Positions 24,938 to 37,578 of a stretch of DNA of 64,000 bases are shown here, in pieces. The stretch spans positions 8,526,501-8,590,500 of the forward strand of contig CM034131.1 of the NCBI GenBank assembly GCA_019914995.1, given 5' to 3'. A program made the position numbers and the translations under genes. Below the pieces are notes generated by a model, which worked only from the letters and a program-made list of their open reading frames with translations, ran no database searches and had not been told where the DNA came from. How positions within the stretch are numbered: the stretch's first letter is position 1; every line of letters begins with the position of its first letter. The stretch comes from Acanthochlamys bracteata (Eukaryota; Streptophyta; Magnoliopsida; Pandanales; Velloziaceae).

Positions 24938-27853
24938 ATGGCGCTGTGCTTCAAGAATAATGGGGGGATGGGACAGCTCTTTGTCCCACAGCAAGGCCAG
25001 GCTGCTCTAGTGCCATGGTGGGTTGGATCTCAACCACCATATGGAGAAACTCAGGGCCACCTGAAGACATTAAATGGACAGAAATCCAGCTCTTCGGGGC
25101 CATTCACTGTTGCCACAACAGGTCAAAACACCGGGCCAACTAGTTCAGAGAAAAATCTGAATGATGCTCCCAGCTTCTCTGCCTTTCCTGGTAACATTTT
25201 GTTTACCACCTCCTAGTATAAATTGTGTATTAAGCATGTTTGATTAAAAATTAATTTGAAAGTCTTTATATGTTGTCTTCATGAAAATGATTCTGGGAAC
25301 TGGTAGGTACTGGCACCTGAAAGTGAACTTTCTGTGCACCTGCTCTACTGCTGTAATTATTTTTTGCTTCAAGACATAAAACTAGGGTAACCGAACTGGC
25401 TTGCTCTTGGTGCGTTGCTTATGTATTGCCAATTAGAAGGAAATAGATCATGTTCTCCTGCTTCAGTACAGACAACTTATATGATAGTGTTCCACCATCT
25501 CTAATCTCATTCATATTTCATTCAAATTTCAACTACCATCTCTATATCTCATTCTATTTCAAGATAACTGAGTTTATAATCCAGCTGCTCGTGGAATCCC
25601 AGAAGGTTATGCCAGCAGTGGCTAGTAGCTAATGCTAACATGCTTCCAGCTATTTACTTATCTGGGTCTTGAAGTGGCTTCAACTCTAATATTAAGTCAG
25701 TAAGAAATTCCCAGTTCCCTGTGTACAACCAACTTAAGTCAATTCAATTCACAAAGAAAATCAGAGGACACATAAGAAAGCATCTTTCATGAACTATGAG
25801 AAATTATCTTTGAAATCGAACCCGACTTATGGAAGTAATTTTTGGTCTAATAGTAGCAGGAGTCCGTTGCACAGTGTTGTGATGTGAGATGGAACCTAGT
25901 TGTTCTACATGGAAAAGAAGCTTCACGTTTGTGAAGCACATATGACTTTGGACTATACAGAGTTTGTAGCTCAAGCTCAAACCTTTATGTTGAGGGTGGC
26001 CTTATAGTGTCATACTGCAATCATAAACCTTGCTCACAAGAGAAACCTCTCCTTTCTCTTAGAAGCTATAAGGTTTCTTTATTTGCTGGAATGAGCACTT
26101 CAGATCATCGAAATTAGACTGGCTTTTTATTTTCAGAGTATCCATTGTTTTTTTCTTTTTTTCTTTCTTGAGGACCTCAATACCCCTGTTAACTTAGGTA
26201 AATGTCACATTTTTAAGGACAAAATCTCTGTAATTTTGATATATGGACATGAAGTTTCACTTGCTTTGATGAATATGTTTGGAAGATTCCAAGGCAAATT
26301 ATGTACAGGACCTTTGATGGTTTATAGAAAAGTTGTACTCATAACTTTACGGAAAGCAGTTAAACTAATTTCATCTACTAGTATCTGCTCCCAGTTGTTG
26401 AACACTTACTGATCTGCAGTCTTTGCGATTAGACAAAAATAGAGCAGGCAAAGGTCAAAAGCCCCTGCTAATTTCTCCCCACCTCTCTTTGCCATCTGAA
26501 TACCAAGGCCGTTTCGATCTAGGATTTGGTCAGTCTTTGGTAAGTTGTCTCACATGTTCATTTAAACTTAATGAATCAATGCTATCATTTAAATCATGCT
26601 GTTTGCTAATTCTTGGATCTTCGTTCAGGTTTCTTCAAATTATGCTTATCCTGATCAGTGCTTTGGGCTGTTTGCAGCTTATGGTCCTCAAGTAACGGTA
26701 AGTTTCTTATTATGTGATAACATAGTTCTGTGAAGCTGATTTGTCCCTTCTAATATTTCGAAGACTTAGCTTCATTTGAACTCTACTTAAGATACCCTGT
26801 GAGCTAGATTTGTGTTCTCAGCGGATATTTTTTCAATGTCAAATTTATCTGAGGCAGTGAATAGGTTTTTCTTAAAAACTTTTGCACATGCTACCAATTT
26901 TGAGACTGTCTTATGTCTGTGTGAATAACATTATCAAAATTGTATTACTCAGTAACATAAACTGAATATGTATTTCGTAGTTGTATGGTTGTCTGGAATC
27001 AAGTAGTTCATTTTCAAGAAGACAACTTAGTAGAGTTGCGTTACAGTCAGTTACCACAAAAGTTGATGTTCTTCAAGATCCCTCAAATTCTGCATGTCAT
27101 AACACCTTGCTGTTATTAGCTTGACAATAACTGATGGAACGATATAGCCGGTGATGCTCATTTTCTTTTCCATTGAAGCACGGGCCCATGCTTCTTCCGC
27201 TGGATATGACAAATGAAGGACCAATATATGTGAATCCGAAGCAGTACCGTGGGATTGTTCGACGTCGTCAAGCTCGAGCAAAGGCAGAGATGAACAATAA
27301 GCTGATCAAAGTTAGGAAGGTAAGCGACCAATCAGAACACAAAGTTTCCTTTAAACTGCCGTGGCTATTGCTTATATGTAAAAATGTCATTTTGAATACT
27401 TACCTTAGTATTTTTACTTTTCTCCAGCCTTACTTGCATGAATCGCGCCATCTCCATGCTATGCGTCGTGCTAGGGGATGCGGGGGGCGTTTCCTGAACA
27501 CCAAAAAGGAAAATGATGCCATTGTGCAAGGTGGGACTAACAACATCAAGGCAAAAGAGCCACCTCCTCCTTCAACTCTACATCCTCCTGCAAGATCTTC
27601 TAGCTCCGAAGTCTATCAATCCGATAGTGGAAATCTCAACTCAACAAGCGGAGGGTCAAGCTTATCTGGGTCGGAAGTAACAAGCATGTACAACCATGAA
27701 GAGGTTGACCACTTCAATGTTATGAATCACTTCCGTCAGTCTGCTTTCCACCCTCTGCCAGCAAACATGCTTGATATTGAGCATGCTACCGCCGGTATCA
27801 CAACCAAATGGAGTGCAGCACCTGATGGCTGCTGCGACTTGCTCAAAGTTTGA
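24938..27853 (+). CDS. NF-YA (HAP2/CBF-B) subunit of the CCAAT-box-binding factor
   Basis: Exons 24938-25190, 26433-26539, 26629-26697, 27179-27319 and 27428-27853 sum to 996 nt, giving 331 aa in phase. The ATG at 24938 (AAAATGGCG) is the first in frame. Near the N-terminus is the short WWVGSQ motif seen in many plant NF-YA proteins; GFDLGFGQ-like and [14 protein letters not shown] blocks follow. The conserved core has the NF-YB/NF-YC interaction helix, [20 protein letters not shown] followed by [12 protein letters not shown], then the DNA-contact part, [19 protein letters not shown] with CGGRFLNTK. The last intron splits these two halves. NF-YA docks on the NF-YB/NF-YC dimer in the nucleus and reads CCAAT. 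The gene is very likely repressed by miR169 through its 3' UTR. The second exon uses an unusual-looking acceptor (GCGATTAG), chosen because it alone keeps phase. Confidence 0.95.
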
Positions 27854-27866
27854 AGTATCTGGTGCA

Positions 27867-27906
27867 GGTTTCTCTAGGTCTGAGACCTAGAGGACCTAGA
27901 GAAACC
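27867..27906 (+). other. Perfect inverted repeat with two alternative hairpins in the NF-YA 3' UTR
   Basis: Left arm GGTTTCTCTAGGTC (27867-27880) and right arm GACCTAGAGAAACC (27893-27906) are perfectly complementary over 14 bp with a 12-nt loop. The loop itself contains another GACCTAGAG (27884-27892), which can pair with the left arm instead, leaving only TGA as loop. It starts 14 nt after the stop codon and ends 53 nt before the miR169 site. Confidence 0.85.
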
Positions 27907-27958
27907 CTTCCTGAGAGCTACCAGATGAAAGAGCTAGCTTTCTTTCTTGGTTGTTCTC

Positions 27959-27979
27959 GAGGCAATTCATTCTTGGCTT
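27959..27979 (+). promoter_or_regulatory. miR169 target site in the NF-YA 3' UTR
   Basis: GAGGCAATTCATTCTTGGCTT is close to the exact complement of miR169. The differences are at the first two bases, two G:U-type changes and the last base. The same mismatch pattern is known from miR169-regulated NF-YA mRNAs. It lies 106 nt after the stop codon, the usual place. It predicts cleavage and loss of the transcript when miR169 is abundant. Confidence 0.93.
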
Positions 27980-30099
27980 ATCAGCATCAAGGCTTCTGCT
28001 CCAATGCTGCTGTCAGAAGTCTTTGTGCCTGTATAAAGAAATCGAAAAGTTTCGATGGGTTCTGCTTCTATCTTTCAACTTATTCCGTGAGAATAAATAA
28101 TTGTATGGACTCATAGTGATCCTTGTACGCGATTCGGTATCGAAGCTTGTTTGTTTGCTTATGTTAACATGAAAAATTCAAGGATGTGCTGGTAGTGCTT
28201 TGTTGCACTCATGTATTTGATTGATAAAATGTCGCAGTTGTTGCTAGTTTTCATGTTGGTCGCCGATTTAACTATGAAAAAATCACCGTTTTTAGTTTTG
28301 AAATTTCAACATATTTAGCTCAAATCTTGAGTTTGAATTTTAAGTTATTCCAAACGCACTCTCTAACTAAAAATCTGCGCCTGTTCTTATGATTTCTTGC
28401 ACTTCAACGTTTAAATCAACTTCTTCAGAGATTAACAACTATTTTATGGTATAGTAAATTTTATTTAGATAGTTAATCACTTCTTTGCTTGCTTCTGTTT
28501 GCATTTCTTCGTAAAGAAATCAAGTAATCAAATAGATCATGCACAACCCTGAATAAACAACTGCTTACTACCCTGCTTCATTGAATCTGCAGTTAGGTTG
28601 ATTCAACAAATATTACTTGAATTATGAATGTAGAAAATCAAGAAGGAAAATGAATTAATTATGAATGTTTAATTAATCTTTTATCTTGTCTTTAACAGTC
28701 TGGTTTTCAGCTGGCGCGATCCCGGGAAGTGTTGACCTAACTGGGTGTTCACAGCTGCTTTACACGCGTCTCTTACTTTAATCTCCAACCTGATCCAAAG
28801 CTCAATGTATAGTCACACCTCTGTTCATCCTCCAAGTCATCCGCTACTAGATTAAGCGATTAAGGCCGATTTTGTGATGGACTATTATGGCTAATGCGAT
28901 GGTTAACGGAGTCACGGGTAGATTAGTAGTAGAGTTTACGGTAGTGAACGCCGTAGGATAGACTCAACGGAGATGAGTGGGACTCTCCGTTGTCGAGAAA
29001 AGCAAAATTAAAGTGAACTGAAATTTGTTTATAGCAGAATATTCCGGAAAATTGGGCTTCAGTTCTTCACCAACCTGCTGCTTCCCCTTTTAGCTACTTC
29101 AACTGTTCGTCTATTATTTTTCTCCTTTTCTTTTCATTTTTCTTGGAATTTCTTTTTGCTCTTGGTAGGTGACTTTCCGGCGGTGGAGATTTGGATCTGT
29201 CTATGTCATTATAGTCATTTATATCTGTTTCAATTCGTTTTGTTTCTGCAGTTTTGTTTTCGATAATCAATTGTCCTTGTGGATTACATCTCTGGAAGAA
29301 GAGTTAAGGTTTGTTGTTTGGTTGGGATCGATTTCATCTTCTGAGTTGGTGTTTTGCTCTATTTCTTCACCGTAGAGTAGTTCTTTGAGAATTTGATTTG
29401 TTGCTGTCGTGATTAGTTGAGATACAGATGCAAAGCTTTCAAGCTAGGCTAGTGATCTTATTCAGTTCAATCTCCTTGATTCAGTCGGCAGTAACGGGCT
29501 ACAAATTTGTTAGGATTTCATCAAGAGTGAATTCTGAAGCTTGTATCTGATTGCTAGGATGATGCGAATGATTGTGAGCTGGTTTCGGCAATAGCTTTTT
29601 GGTAGATACAACCTCAGGATGGATTGGGTCACTAGTTGATCTCTCCTTTTTGTAGAAAGAAAGGAAAAAAGGATCTTTTGGTGCTTTTTCTGTATGTGAC
29701 GATGTTGCAATCTGTAATATTTATTCATGAGAAGAAGCATGTCGACTAAAACCAATTTGGAAAGAAATTAGTGCCTCGTGAATATAGAAAGCAGTCTCCA
29801 TGAATCCTCTTTTGATTGGTGAGCGTTTCGTTTGTGAATGTTATGTAAATACTGTACGTGCCAGGTTTGGCATGCATTCTTGTGGTGTTGGGAAAAAGCT
29901 TGAATCTTGCTTGCTGTAACTTAGTTTGTGTTTCATTCTGAAGTTGGTTTATGCCCTGACTGATCCCTATATCAAGAATTGTTGGCTCCAATTTGATCAA
30001 CAGTACTTCGCATGGTTTATAGATGCTACATAGGGTGACAATGTCATCACTTTGATCTAAGGAAATTAGTCGGGCAAAATTGTAGCATTTTCAGCAGCT

Positions 30100-30132
30100 A
30101 TGCAGATTGAGTTGTGTGGTTATGGCTTCTAA
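30100..30132 (+). other. Upstream short reading frame in the EIN2 leader (10 codons)
   Basis: ATG to TAA, overlapping the next short frame by 11 nt. It lies in the probable last leader exon. If the mRNA includes this segment, it could lower translation of EIN2. Confidence 0.4.
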
Positions 30133-30142
30133 ATCAGCTTAA
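30122..30142 (+). other. Upstream short frame MASKSA-stop, in frame with EIN2
   Basis: ATG at 30122, TAA at 30140-30142, one codon before the EIN2 ATG at 30146 and in the same frame. It may be the remains of a longer original N-terminus cut off by the stop. Confidence 0.5.
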
Positions 30143-30145
30143 GGC

Positions 30146-33100
30146 ATGGTACCACGTGTATTTCCATCTCTTGGACCTGCCCTACTGGCTTCCATGGGAT
30201 ATATTGACCTTGGCAAGTGGGTTGCATCTGTTGAAAGTGGTGCACGTTATGGGTCGGACCTTGTGTTATGGATGCTCTTTTTCAATTGCACTGCTATCTT
30301 GTGCCAATATCTTGCAACCTGTATTGGCATGGTTACGGAAAAGAATCTTGCTCAGGTAGAATGCCAAACTTTTGAATTAATCCTGCATTGTCGAATTTTT
30401 GTGTGCATGCTTTTATTAGATGCTGGAAAGCGAAGAAAGAATATTTATGCTGTGTACTTCTGACCATGTAGATGCTTCTAGTAATCACCTTCATTGCCCT
30501 CTCATCAAGTTATGTTAGTTTTCCGTGCCATTTGTGCTTGCTTGCGGTTTCATTTTACCATTTATTTGTGTTGTATTTAAAGAGATCTAAAAATTGCTAG
30601 TATTATTCTGATGCTTGGGGCATCATTTGGGTAAGAAATTTGGTTAAAAGGGGTCAGATTAAAATATCTTTCTATTAACTGGAGTGCTATTCTGATAAAT
30701 TGCGCATCTTGCATATATTTTCTTAGCGAAGTTGAAGACCCTGCTTCTATATGTTCCACTTCCTAGTGACAGGTTATGCACATTTTCTTCGTTCAAAACA
30801 GGCTTGGATTTGATGGTTAACCAATACTTTTAGCATCATTATTTTTCTACTTTCACTCAGATTTGCAGCGAAGAGTATTCTCGACTTGCTTGCATTTTTT
30901 TGGGAGTCCAAGCTGAAATATCTATGGTTGCTTCGGAACTAACAATGGTATTTCTTTATTTCCAAACTTTTTTTTCCTTTTTATTTATACAAATATTCCT
31001 ATTCTGAAAGTGTATTACCAGACAATTGTTGAAAGCAGATCGATGTGCTATCTGATTAACTTTCTGGTTGCCATTTCAGATATTGGGTATTGCTCATGCG
31101 CTCAGTCTTCTATTGGTAATAGACTTGTATTCGTGTGTCCTTCTTGCCACGATAGGGACATTTTTTGTTCCCTTTTTGGTGATTTTCTTGGTAAGAACTG
31201 CTCTCTCTTTTCCTGATCATCTGCTAATAACAGAAAGCGGGTGTCCGGATTCTCTTTGTTGTTTAAAGTTTTCTCTTTAAAATGTTTTCTTTTGTTGCAA
31301 TTAAAACAATCACCAAGTTTGTTATGGGTGCAGGATAATCACAAGGCAGAACCATTATATACAAGCATCGCAGGCGCTACTTTGGTCTTCTATGTGCTTG
31401 GAGTGCTAATCAGTCAGCCAGAAATTCCGCTGACAGTAAATGTTATTTCGCCTAGACTGGGTGGGGAAAGTGCGTATTCACTTGTGGCTCTTCTTGGGGC
31501 AAATATCATAACTCACAACTTCTACATCCACTCATCTCTTGTTCAGGTGATCTGCTCCAGCCATCTTGTATTAAGAAGATTGACCACGTTGGTTTTTCTG
31601 CTGTTGTAATCTGAGATGTCTTTGTTTTTGGAACAAACACATCCAATGGCTGCCTTTATTCTGACAAAAAAGGACTGATGATCATTGCCCTGGTTTTCTT
31701 TGATGTATAATAAGATAAAATAAGTTCTTTATAGAAAATTATGCTAGTAATTATTGAAGCAACAAAACAATAACGTTGTCATAAATTTCTGATGCTGGCA
31801 GTGATTGTATATCTCTGTTTTGTTCAAGGATATTATGTTCATTTAATAGGACGCTCTTGAGTTTAGCCTCAGTCGTAGAGGCTCACACAGCTACTAAACA
31901 GCTGGCTGAGTTAGCCGTTGGCAATACTGCTGGATCCAATGAGTTACAGTGGAAGTAGAAGAGATATTTAGCTAACTGTCCATTCATGTGCTTAGGAATA
32001 ATGTGAAGCCAGAAGATGAATTGTGCTTATAGATCCTGTCATTTATTAGTATTTAAAAGTGATGTGTTCTCATCCATAATGATTTATGGCTAGAATTGAT
32101 CTTTTCTTGATCTTATGGGAAGGACATACTTTTGGAATTCTCCCATTATAGAAATTAAGATCGATAATGGAGATAACACAAAATTCAATGGTAATGAAGG
32201 CATATTATTGTTCTGGTGGTCACGGAATAGGTTTATATTGCACCTTTTAAAATTTGAAATGGAATGCCTAGTTGGAATGGATTTAAAGCTCTCTGGTTTG
32301 GTTACAGAAAACATATTTAACTCATGGTAAATAGTAGACAATACTGAAGCTGCCATCTTATGCCTTCTGAAAACGAATCTCTTATTATCCCACTTCATGT
32401 ATGGATTGATTGAGGGCTTTTGTTTTTTCGTATTTCTACTTACATTTAATTAATGCACCCGTGTCTATGGACATATTTCTGAACAATTAGCAAAGAAGTA
32501 ACTCACTAAATCCTTATTCTTTCTCCGTTTAGCAGTATAGCAACTCTTCGTTTATATGTTAGCTGTTCCTATGATAAGTAAACAGCAGTGTTTCATATTG
32601 GACTAGTGAAATTGACCACACCATTTAGGATGGGTACCTTGTCACTTCTGTGACAGTAAAATAGCAAGACAGATTTTGAATTTGTATATAATTTGTAAGT
32701 TGTCAAAATTGAGATGCTGAACTGATTTCAGGACCATGGTACATATCTTACTGAGTGCTTCTAGAAATGGAACTATTCCTTAACAATCTCATGATAAGGC
32801 CTAGTATTCATTTAAGCTGTAGTTTGGTTGTCTTCTCCGTGCCATTTAGAAAATCGTACGAAAAATGAAGAATATGGTGGATGCCTAGTATTTAATTCTC
32901 AATAAAGGAACTAGAGGGTGGCTTGCCTATGTGATAAGGTTTCCTATTATGAGGCTTGATTTTCTGTGAAGGAAACTGCCTAGAAATTCGAAACAAACTT
33001 TGAAAATTTTGGTTCAATTTATTGCTCAATAAAACTCCTTCTTAGTAAAGATTAGAAGAGTTTCCATAGCATTTGAAACTAATTATTGGTTTTCACCTAT

Positions 33101-36100
33101 ATGCAGCAACAAGTGGGTGTTCCTAATGTTTCAATGGGTTCGTTGTTCCAAGATCACTTCTTCTCTATCTTGTTCATTTTCACTGGAACTTTTCTTGTGA
33201 ATTATATACTGATGAATTCTGCTGCAGCTGTGTTTGGTACGGCAGATGTTTTGCTAGGCTTCCAGGATGTTTCTTTGCTCATGGACCAGGTTCATTTCTT
33301 TTTTCACATTTCATTTATTTTAATTTCCATATTAAAGATTTTACTCTAGCTTGCGTAATGATAGTAAGTGTAAAACAGTTTGCAAGTGTTATAAATCAAG
33401 AAACCTAGTTACTGGAAATTTCTGTCTGGTAGGAATACAATCTGGTCTTGAAAGATTAACGTGATACTAAAATTCTGATGATGTGAGTTGGAATTCTGAT
33501 GAAGTAAACAGCATGGTTTATTATGCTCAGCATAATAACCACCTTGTGCCCAACAAATTTCATTTATAGTACAAATGGTACTAGAATATAATATGATGCT
33601 GAGCATCTACTAGTAGGAGAGTTGGAATTTTAATTCGTTATATTTTCCAATGAAGTAAAAAATCACTGGATTAAACAACATGCCTTATTACTCTGAGAGC
33701 CCAACCCATACACCTTGCATTATCCCTACCCACACTCTCTTTCCTTCTCCCAATGTTCCCCTCGAGCACTCACTCTACAGCTATTATGGTATTTTGTAGT
33801 CTGACTCAGAATGAACCATAGATATCTAAACCATAATTACAGTGGAATTTACATAACATCATACGTCGGTTGAGTTTTAGTTATTCTACTGCAATGCTGT
33901 GGTAAAACCCTTACTGCCGAGCCAAACAGACCAATAAAAAGAAGATGAATCCCTAGTATAAAAGGACTGGTTCTTAAAATCTACTTTCTGCTGCTTGATG
34001 TGTATCGTTTAATTTAACATCTTTCACCATCATTTAGCAGTTTTTTGTATTATTAGGCAGGTGTTTATTATGCTTCCAAATATAAAATTAATAAGGTGGA
34101 TTTTGCTAATGACCATCAAGTCATATCATATTTCTTGCAGATATTTAGAAATCCAGTAGCTCCTATTGCTTTTTTTCTGGTCGTTCTCTTTTCTAGCCAG
34201 ATTGCATCCTTAACTTGTAATGTTGGCGGGCGAGTGATCTTGCAATATTTTTTCGACATTGAATTACCAAAGTGGGGTCATCTAGTATTATTGAAAGCTA
34301 TTGCCGTCACTCCTGCTCTTTGGTGTTCAAGGAATGCAGGCTCTGAAGGGGTATATCAGTTGCTTATTGTTTGCCAAGTGGTGTCAGCTATGCTTCTCCC
34401 CTCTTCTGCAATCCCCCTTTTCCGAGTGGCATCATCGAAGTTAATCATGGGGAACTTTAGGAGTCCTTGGTATGTTGAGATCTTGGTTTTAGTTGCATTC
34501 ATGGGGATGGTTGCTTCTAACTGTATCTTTATTATAGAAATGGTTTTTGGAAGCAGCAGCTGGATTGTAAATCTTAAGGGAAGTATGATCTGCCCCTACA
34601 GTTTCCTCTTACTTCTTGCCTTTGCATCTTTTGCCTTAACACTATACCTGATAGTTACACCATTGAAATCTGAAAGTGAAACATCAGATATTCAGATGTT
34701 AAATTGGGCCATGCAGAATGATCACCAACAATCTGAGTGCCGAGAACTTAATGATCTCTATAAGGAGGAATATTATGATGATGACTACGAAGTAGAACCT
34801 GTCCTGGGAAGGACCATGGAAAGTCAATCTGAGAAATCTATCATGGAAGTTAGTACTAGTGCATCAAATACACTTGTTGATTCAGATAATGATTTCCATC
34901 AATTTTCTAGTGAGCGTAGTACTAGTTTAACCTGCGACTGCAAAGAGAACCCAGAATCAATAGTTGAGCCTGTAATAACCACAGAGAAGGTTTTTTCTGG
35001 AGGCATATCTTGTTCGATTGAGAAAGATACAGAAGTGCTGATAGATAATCACCAATCAAATGCTGGTGAGCAGGACACCTTCAAGGATGAGGAGCCTATG
35101 GGCCTTTCCCTGGGTGTATCGATTTGTAAAGTTTCAGGATCTCCTCCAAGTGGTAAAGGAAATACAGATGGGCCTAATAATGGTGGTAGTCTATCAAAAG
35201 TGTCTGGGCTAGGTCGTGCAGCACGTCGTCAATTTACTGCTGTATTAGATGAGTTTTGGGGACATCTGTTTGACTACCATGGGAAGCTAACACAAGAAGC
35301 TAGTGCTGGGAGAGTTGATATCTTACTTGGATTGAATTTGAGGACACTTGGACCATTTCTAAAAGCAGATAGTATAGTAGATGAAGCCGTAAAAGTTCAC
35401 TTTCCTGAAACAGATAGAGCGCAAGGTTTGCCATCACAAACAAGTGGTTTTACTTCAAATAGTAGGATGATGCCTGGACAAGATGTGTCTACTGTTAGAA
35501 ATCAAGTGGCTTCTCAACCTTGGTCTCAGAGCCTGCAAAGATTTGATATGCAGAACTCCATCAACCTGGTAGAGACAAATGCAAGAAACTATTTGTACCC
35601 TTTGCAATATTCTGATACCAGGGATTATCAGCCAGCAACAATCCATGGATATGAATTGGCATCTTATTTGAGAGAAATTGGTGCCAGTAGATTTGCTGAT
35701 TCTTCAAACATCTCAATTGATCCACCTGCATCAAGGCTTCCAGCTTTCTTTCCAAACAGCCATGGTCCTGTTTTATACGGTCTGCAAAGTGACGTGACTT
35801 CAGTTGGAATGACGGGTTATGACTCAGCAATGGCTCAAATCAACAGATTGCAAACTGAAAGATCTCAATATGAAACCTCTTTGATTGGAACTACTGATGT
35901 GTTTTCTCCCCAAGCTTATACAAAAAAGTACCATACTTCACCTGATATATCCAGCATTATTGCTTCTGTTAGGAATCAATCCCTGAACGACAGTAATCCT
36001 CAGTGGACAAATGGTCCTATTGGCACTAGATTATCCTTTAACAGGATGCCTTATGATAGATCAGAAATCTTAAGCCCAGTCTCCAGGGCTGGAGTTCCGT

Positions 36101-37578
36101 CGGCCTTAGATGAACTTTCCCCACCAAAACTTCATGGAGATGTTCTCTCTCCACTACGTAGTCCGACTCCAGACACTAAATCTCTCTGGTCTAAGCAACC
36201 GTTTGAGCAGTTGTTTGGTGTGACAGGTAAAGATCAGATTCGGTTTGATCAGGCCACCAATAAATCAAGTTTGACCTCACAAGAGACATTCTGTTACAGA
36301 GATTCGGAAAGAGAACTCCTTCGATCTCTAAGAGCTTGCATTTTGAAGCTTTTGAAGTTGGAAGGTTCCGATTGGTTATTCAAACAGAATGGCGGAATTG
36401 ATGAGGAGCTAATAGACAGGTTAGCTGCTGCAGAAAGATTCTTGCATGAAGCAACTTCCAGTTGTTCCAATCATGTTCACAAGAGTGAGGCTCAAAAGTT
36501 TGGTTCGATTCAGAAGTCTGAAGATTTGGATCTTACTTACTGTTCGCTGCCATACTGTGGAGATAACTGTGTTTGGCGCTCAGAACTAGTAGTGAGGTTT
36601 GGTGTCTGGTGTGTGCGAAGGATCTTAGAACTATCAGTTGTGGAGAGTAGGCCCGAGTTATGGGGAAGATACACTTATGTGCTTAACCGCATGCAGGTAA
36701 AACATTATGTTACTTTTCTCCATCAACTTTGAACTTAAATTCGCTATCGCATTTTTTATAGTTTACATAATTGCCTAAACAGTTGGGTAGTTATTTATTA
36801 ATAAGAGGTCATTGCTTAAAATAAAGAACTTCTTTGAAAAAGAGCTTGTTGGGGCTTTTCAGGAACAATCTTGTCTTTTTCTAACTAAAAAAAAAAAAGT
36901 AAATTTTACATATAAAAATTGTATGTCAGTACAATTCACCTATACTTTCCGAACTTTTAAAAAGTTTTTTTATTAAATATCATAGAAGGTTTTTGTGGAA
37001 AACGAGATACTTTTTTGAAATGGAGAAGCACCTCCATCCGCACTGGCAAACATGCTAGACTACATGGCTCTTGGTAATTGATTTATGGGTTACACTGATA
37101 TAGGTGGTCGATAGATCAAAGTGGACATTCATTTCTGGTTGGAGTCGTCTGTTATTATTTGTCCAAATAGCTATTTTAGTTTATCGATGCAGCTTCTTAT
37201 CTTGCTTTGCAAATTTCATGCACTGAGATCTTCTTGACTACTGTGATGCAGGGAATTCTTGAGACGGCATTTGCTAAGCATCGGGAGCCTCTTAACCCTT
37301 GCTTATGTCTTGATTCACTATCACAAAACATGAAAATCTCAAGGCCATCACTTCCGAATGGACTCATATCTACTAGAGAGTGCCCTAACAATGGTTCTGT
37401 AACCACCGCAAGTATGGTCCTGGAGCTGATTAAAGATGTCGAGGTTGCAGTATCTGGTCGTAAGGGACGCACAGGCACTGCTGCAGGTGATGTTGCATTT
37501 CCAAAGGGAAAAGAAAATTTGGCATCTGTATTAAAGCGCTACAAGCGAAGGCTTCAACAAGCCTCCTCTAACCAATGA
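30146..37578 (+). CDS. EIN2: EIN2, Nramp-like ER membrane protein of ethylene signalling
   Basis: Seven coding exons: 30146-30355, 30861-30947, 31080-31190, 31334-31546, 33107-33289, 34141-36696 and 37252-37578. All joins are phase 0, giving 1228 aa against about 1294 in Arabidopsis. Residues 1 to about 440 are the multi-pass Nramp-like domain ([61 protein letters not shown]). The cytosolic C-end carries the conserved [20 protein letters not shown] and [11 protein letters not shown]. Further on come [32 protein letters not shown] and [20 protein letters not shown]. The nuclear localisation signal LKRYKRRL is at residues 1214-1221. In family knowledge, CTR1 phosphorylation holds EIN2 at the ER; without it the C-end is cleaved, moves to the nucleus and P-bodies, and activates EIN3/EIL signalling. 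Oddities are the short N-terminus, DLGK in place of DPGK, and only seven residues after the NLS. Confidence 0.97.
31547..33106 (+). other. EIN2 intron 4, 1.56 kb
   Basis: A GT-AG intron (GTGATC donor, TATATGCAG acceptor). No nested gene or clear transposon ends were recognised in it. Confidence 0.8.

Larger units (their letters stand above)
27980..30145 (+). other. NF-YA 3' UTR tail, spacer, and EIN2 promoter and 5' UTR
   Basis: No coding sequence was recognised. NF-YA transcription probably ends near 28150-28250. The EIN2 leader appears to begin in the pyrimidine-rich area near 29090-29160 and is probably spliced, with a possible last acceptor at TTTTCAG ending at 30093. Two short upstream frames just before the EIN2 start are listed separately. 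Confidence 0.4.

Noticed and set aside
34096-34140. Apparent upstream extension of the large EIN2 exon
   Set aside because: It is intron sequence: a TTTCTTGCAG acceptor ends at 34140 and joining there restores the conserved EIN2 sequence in phase.
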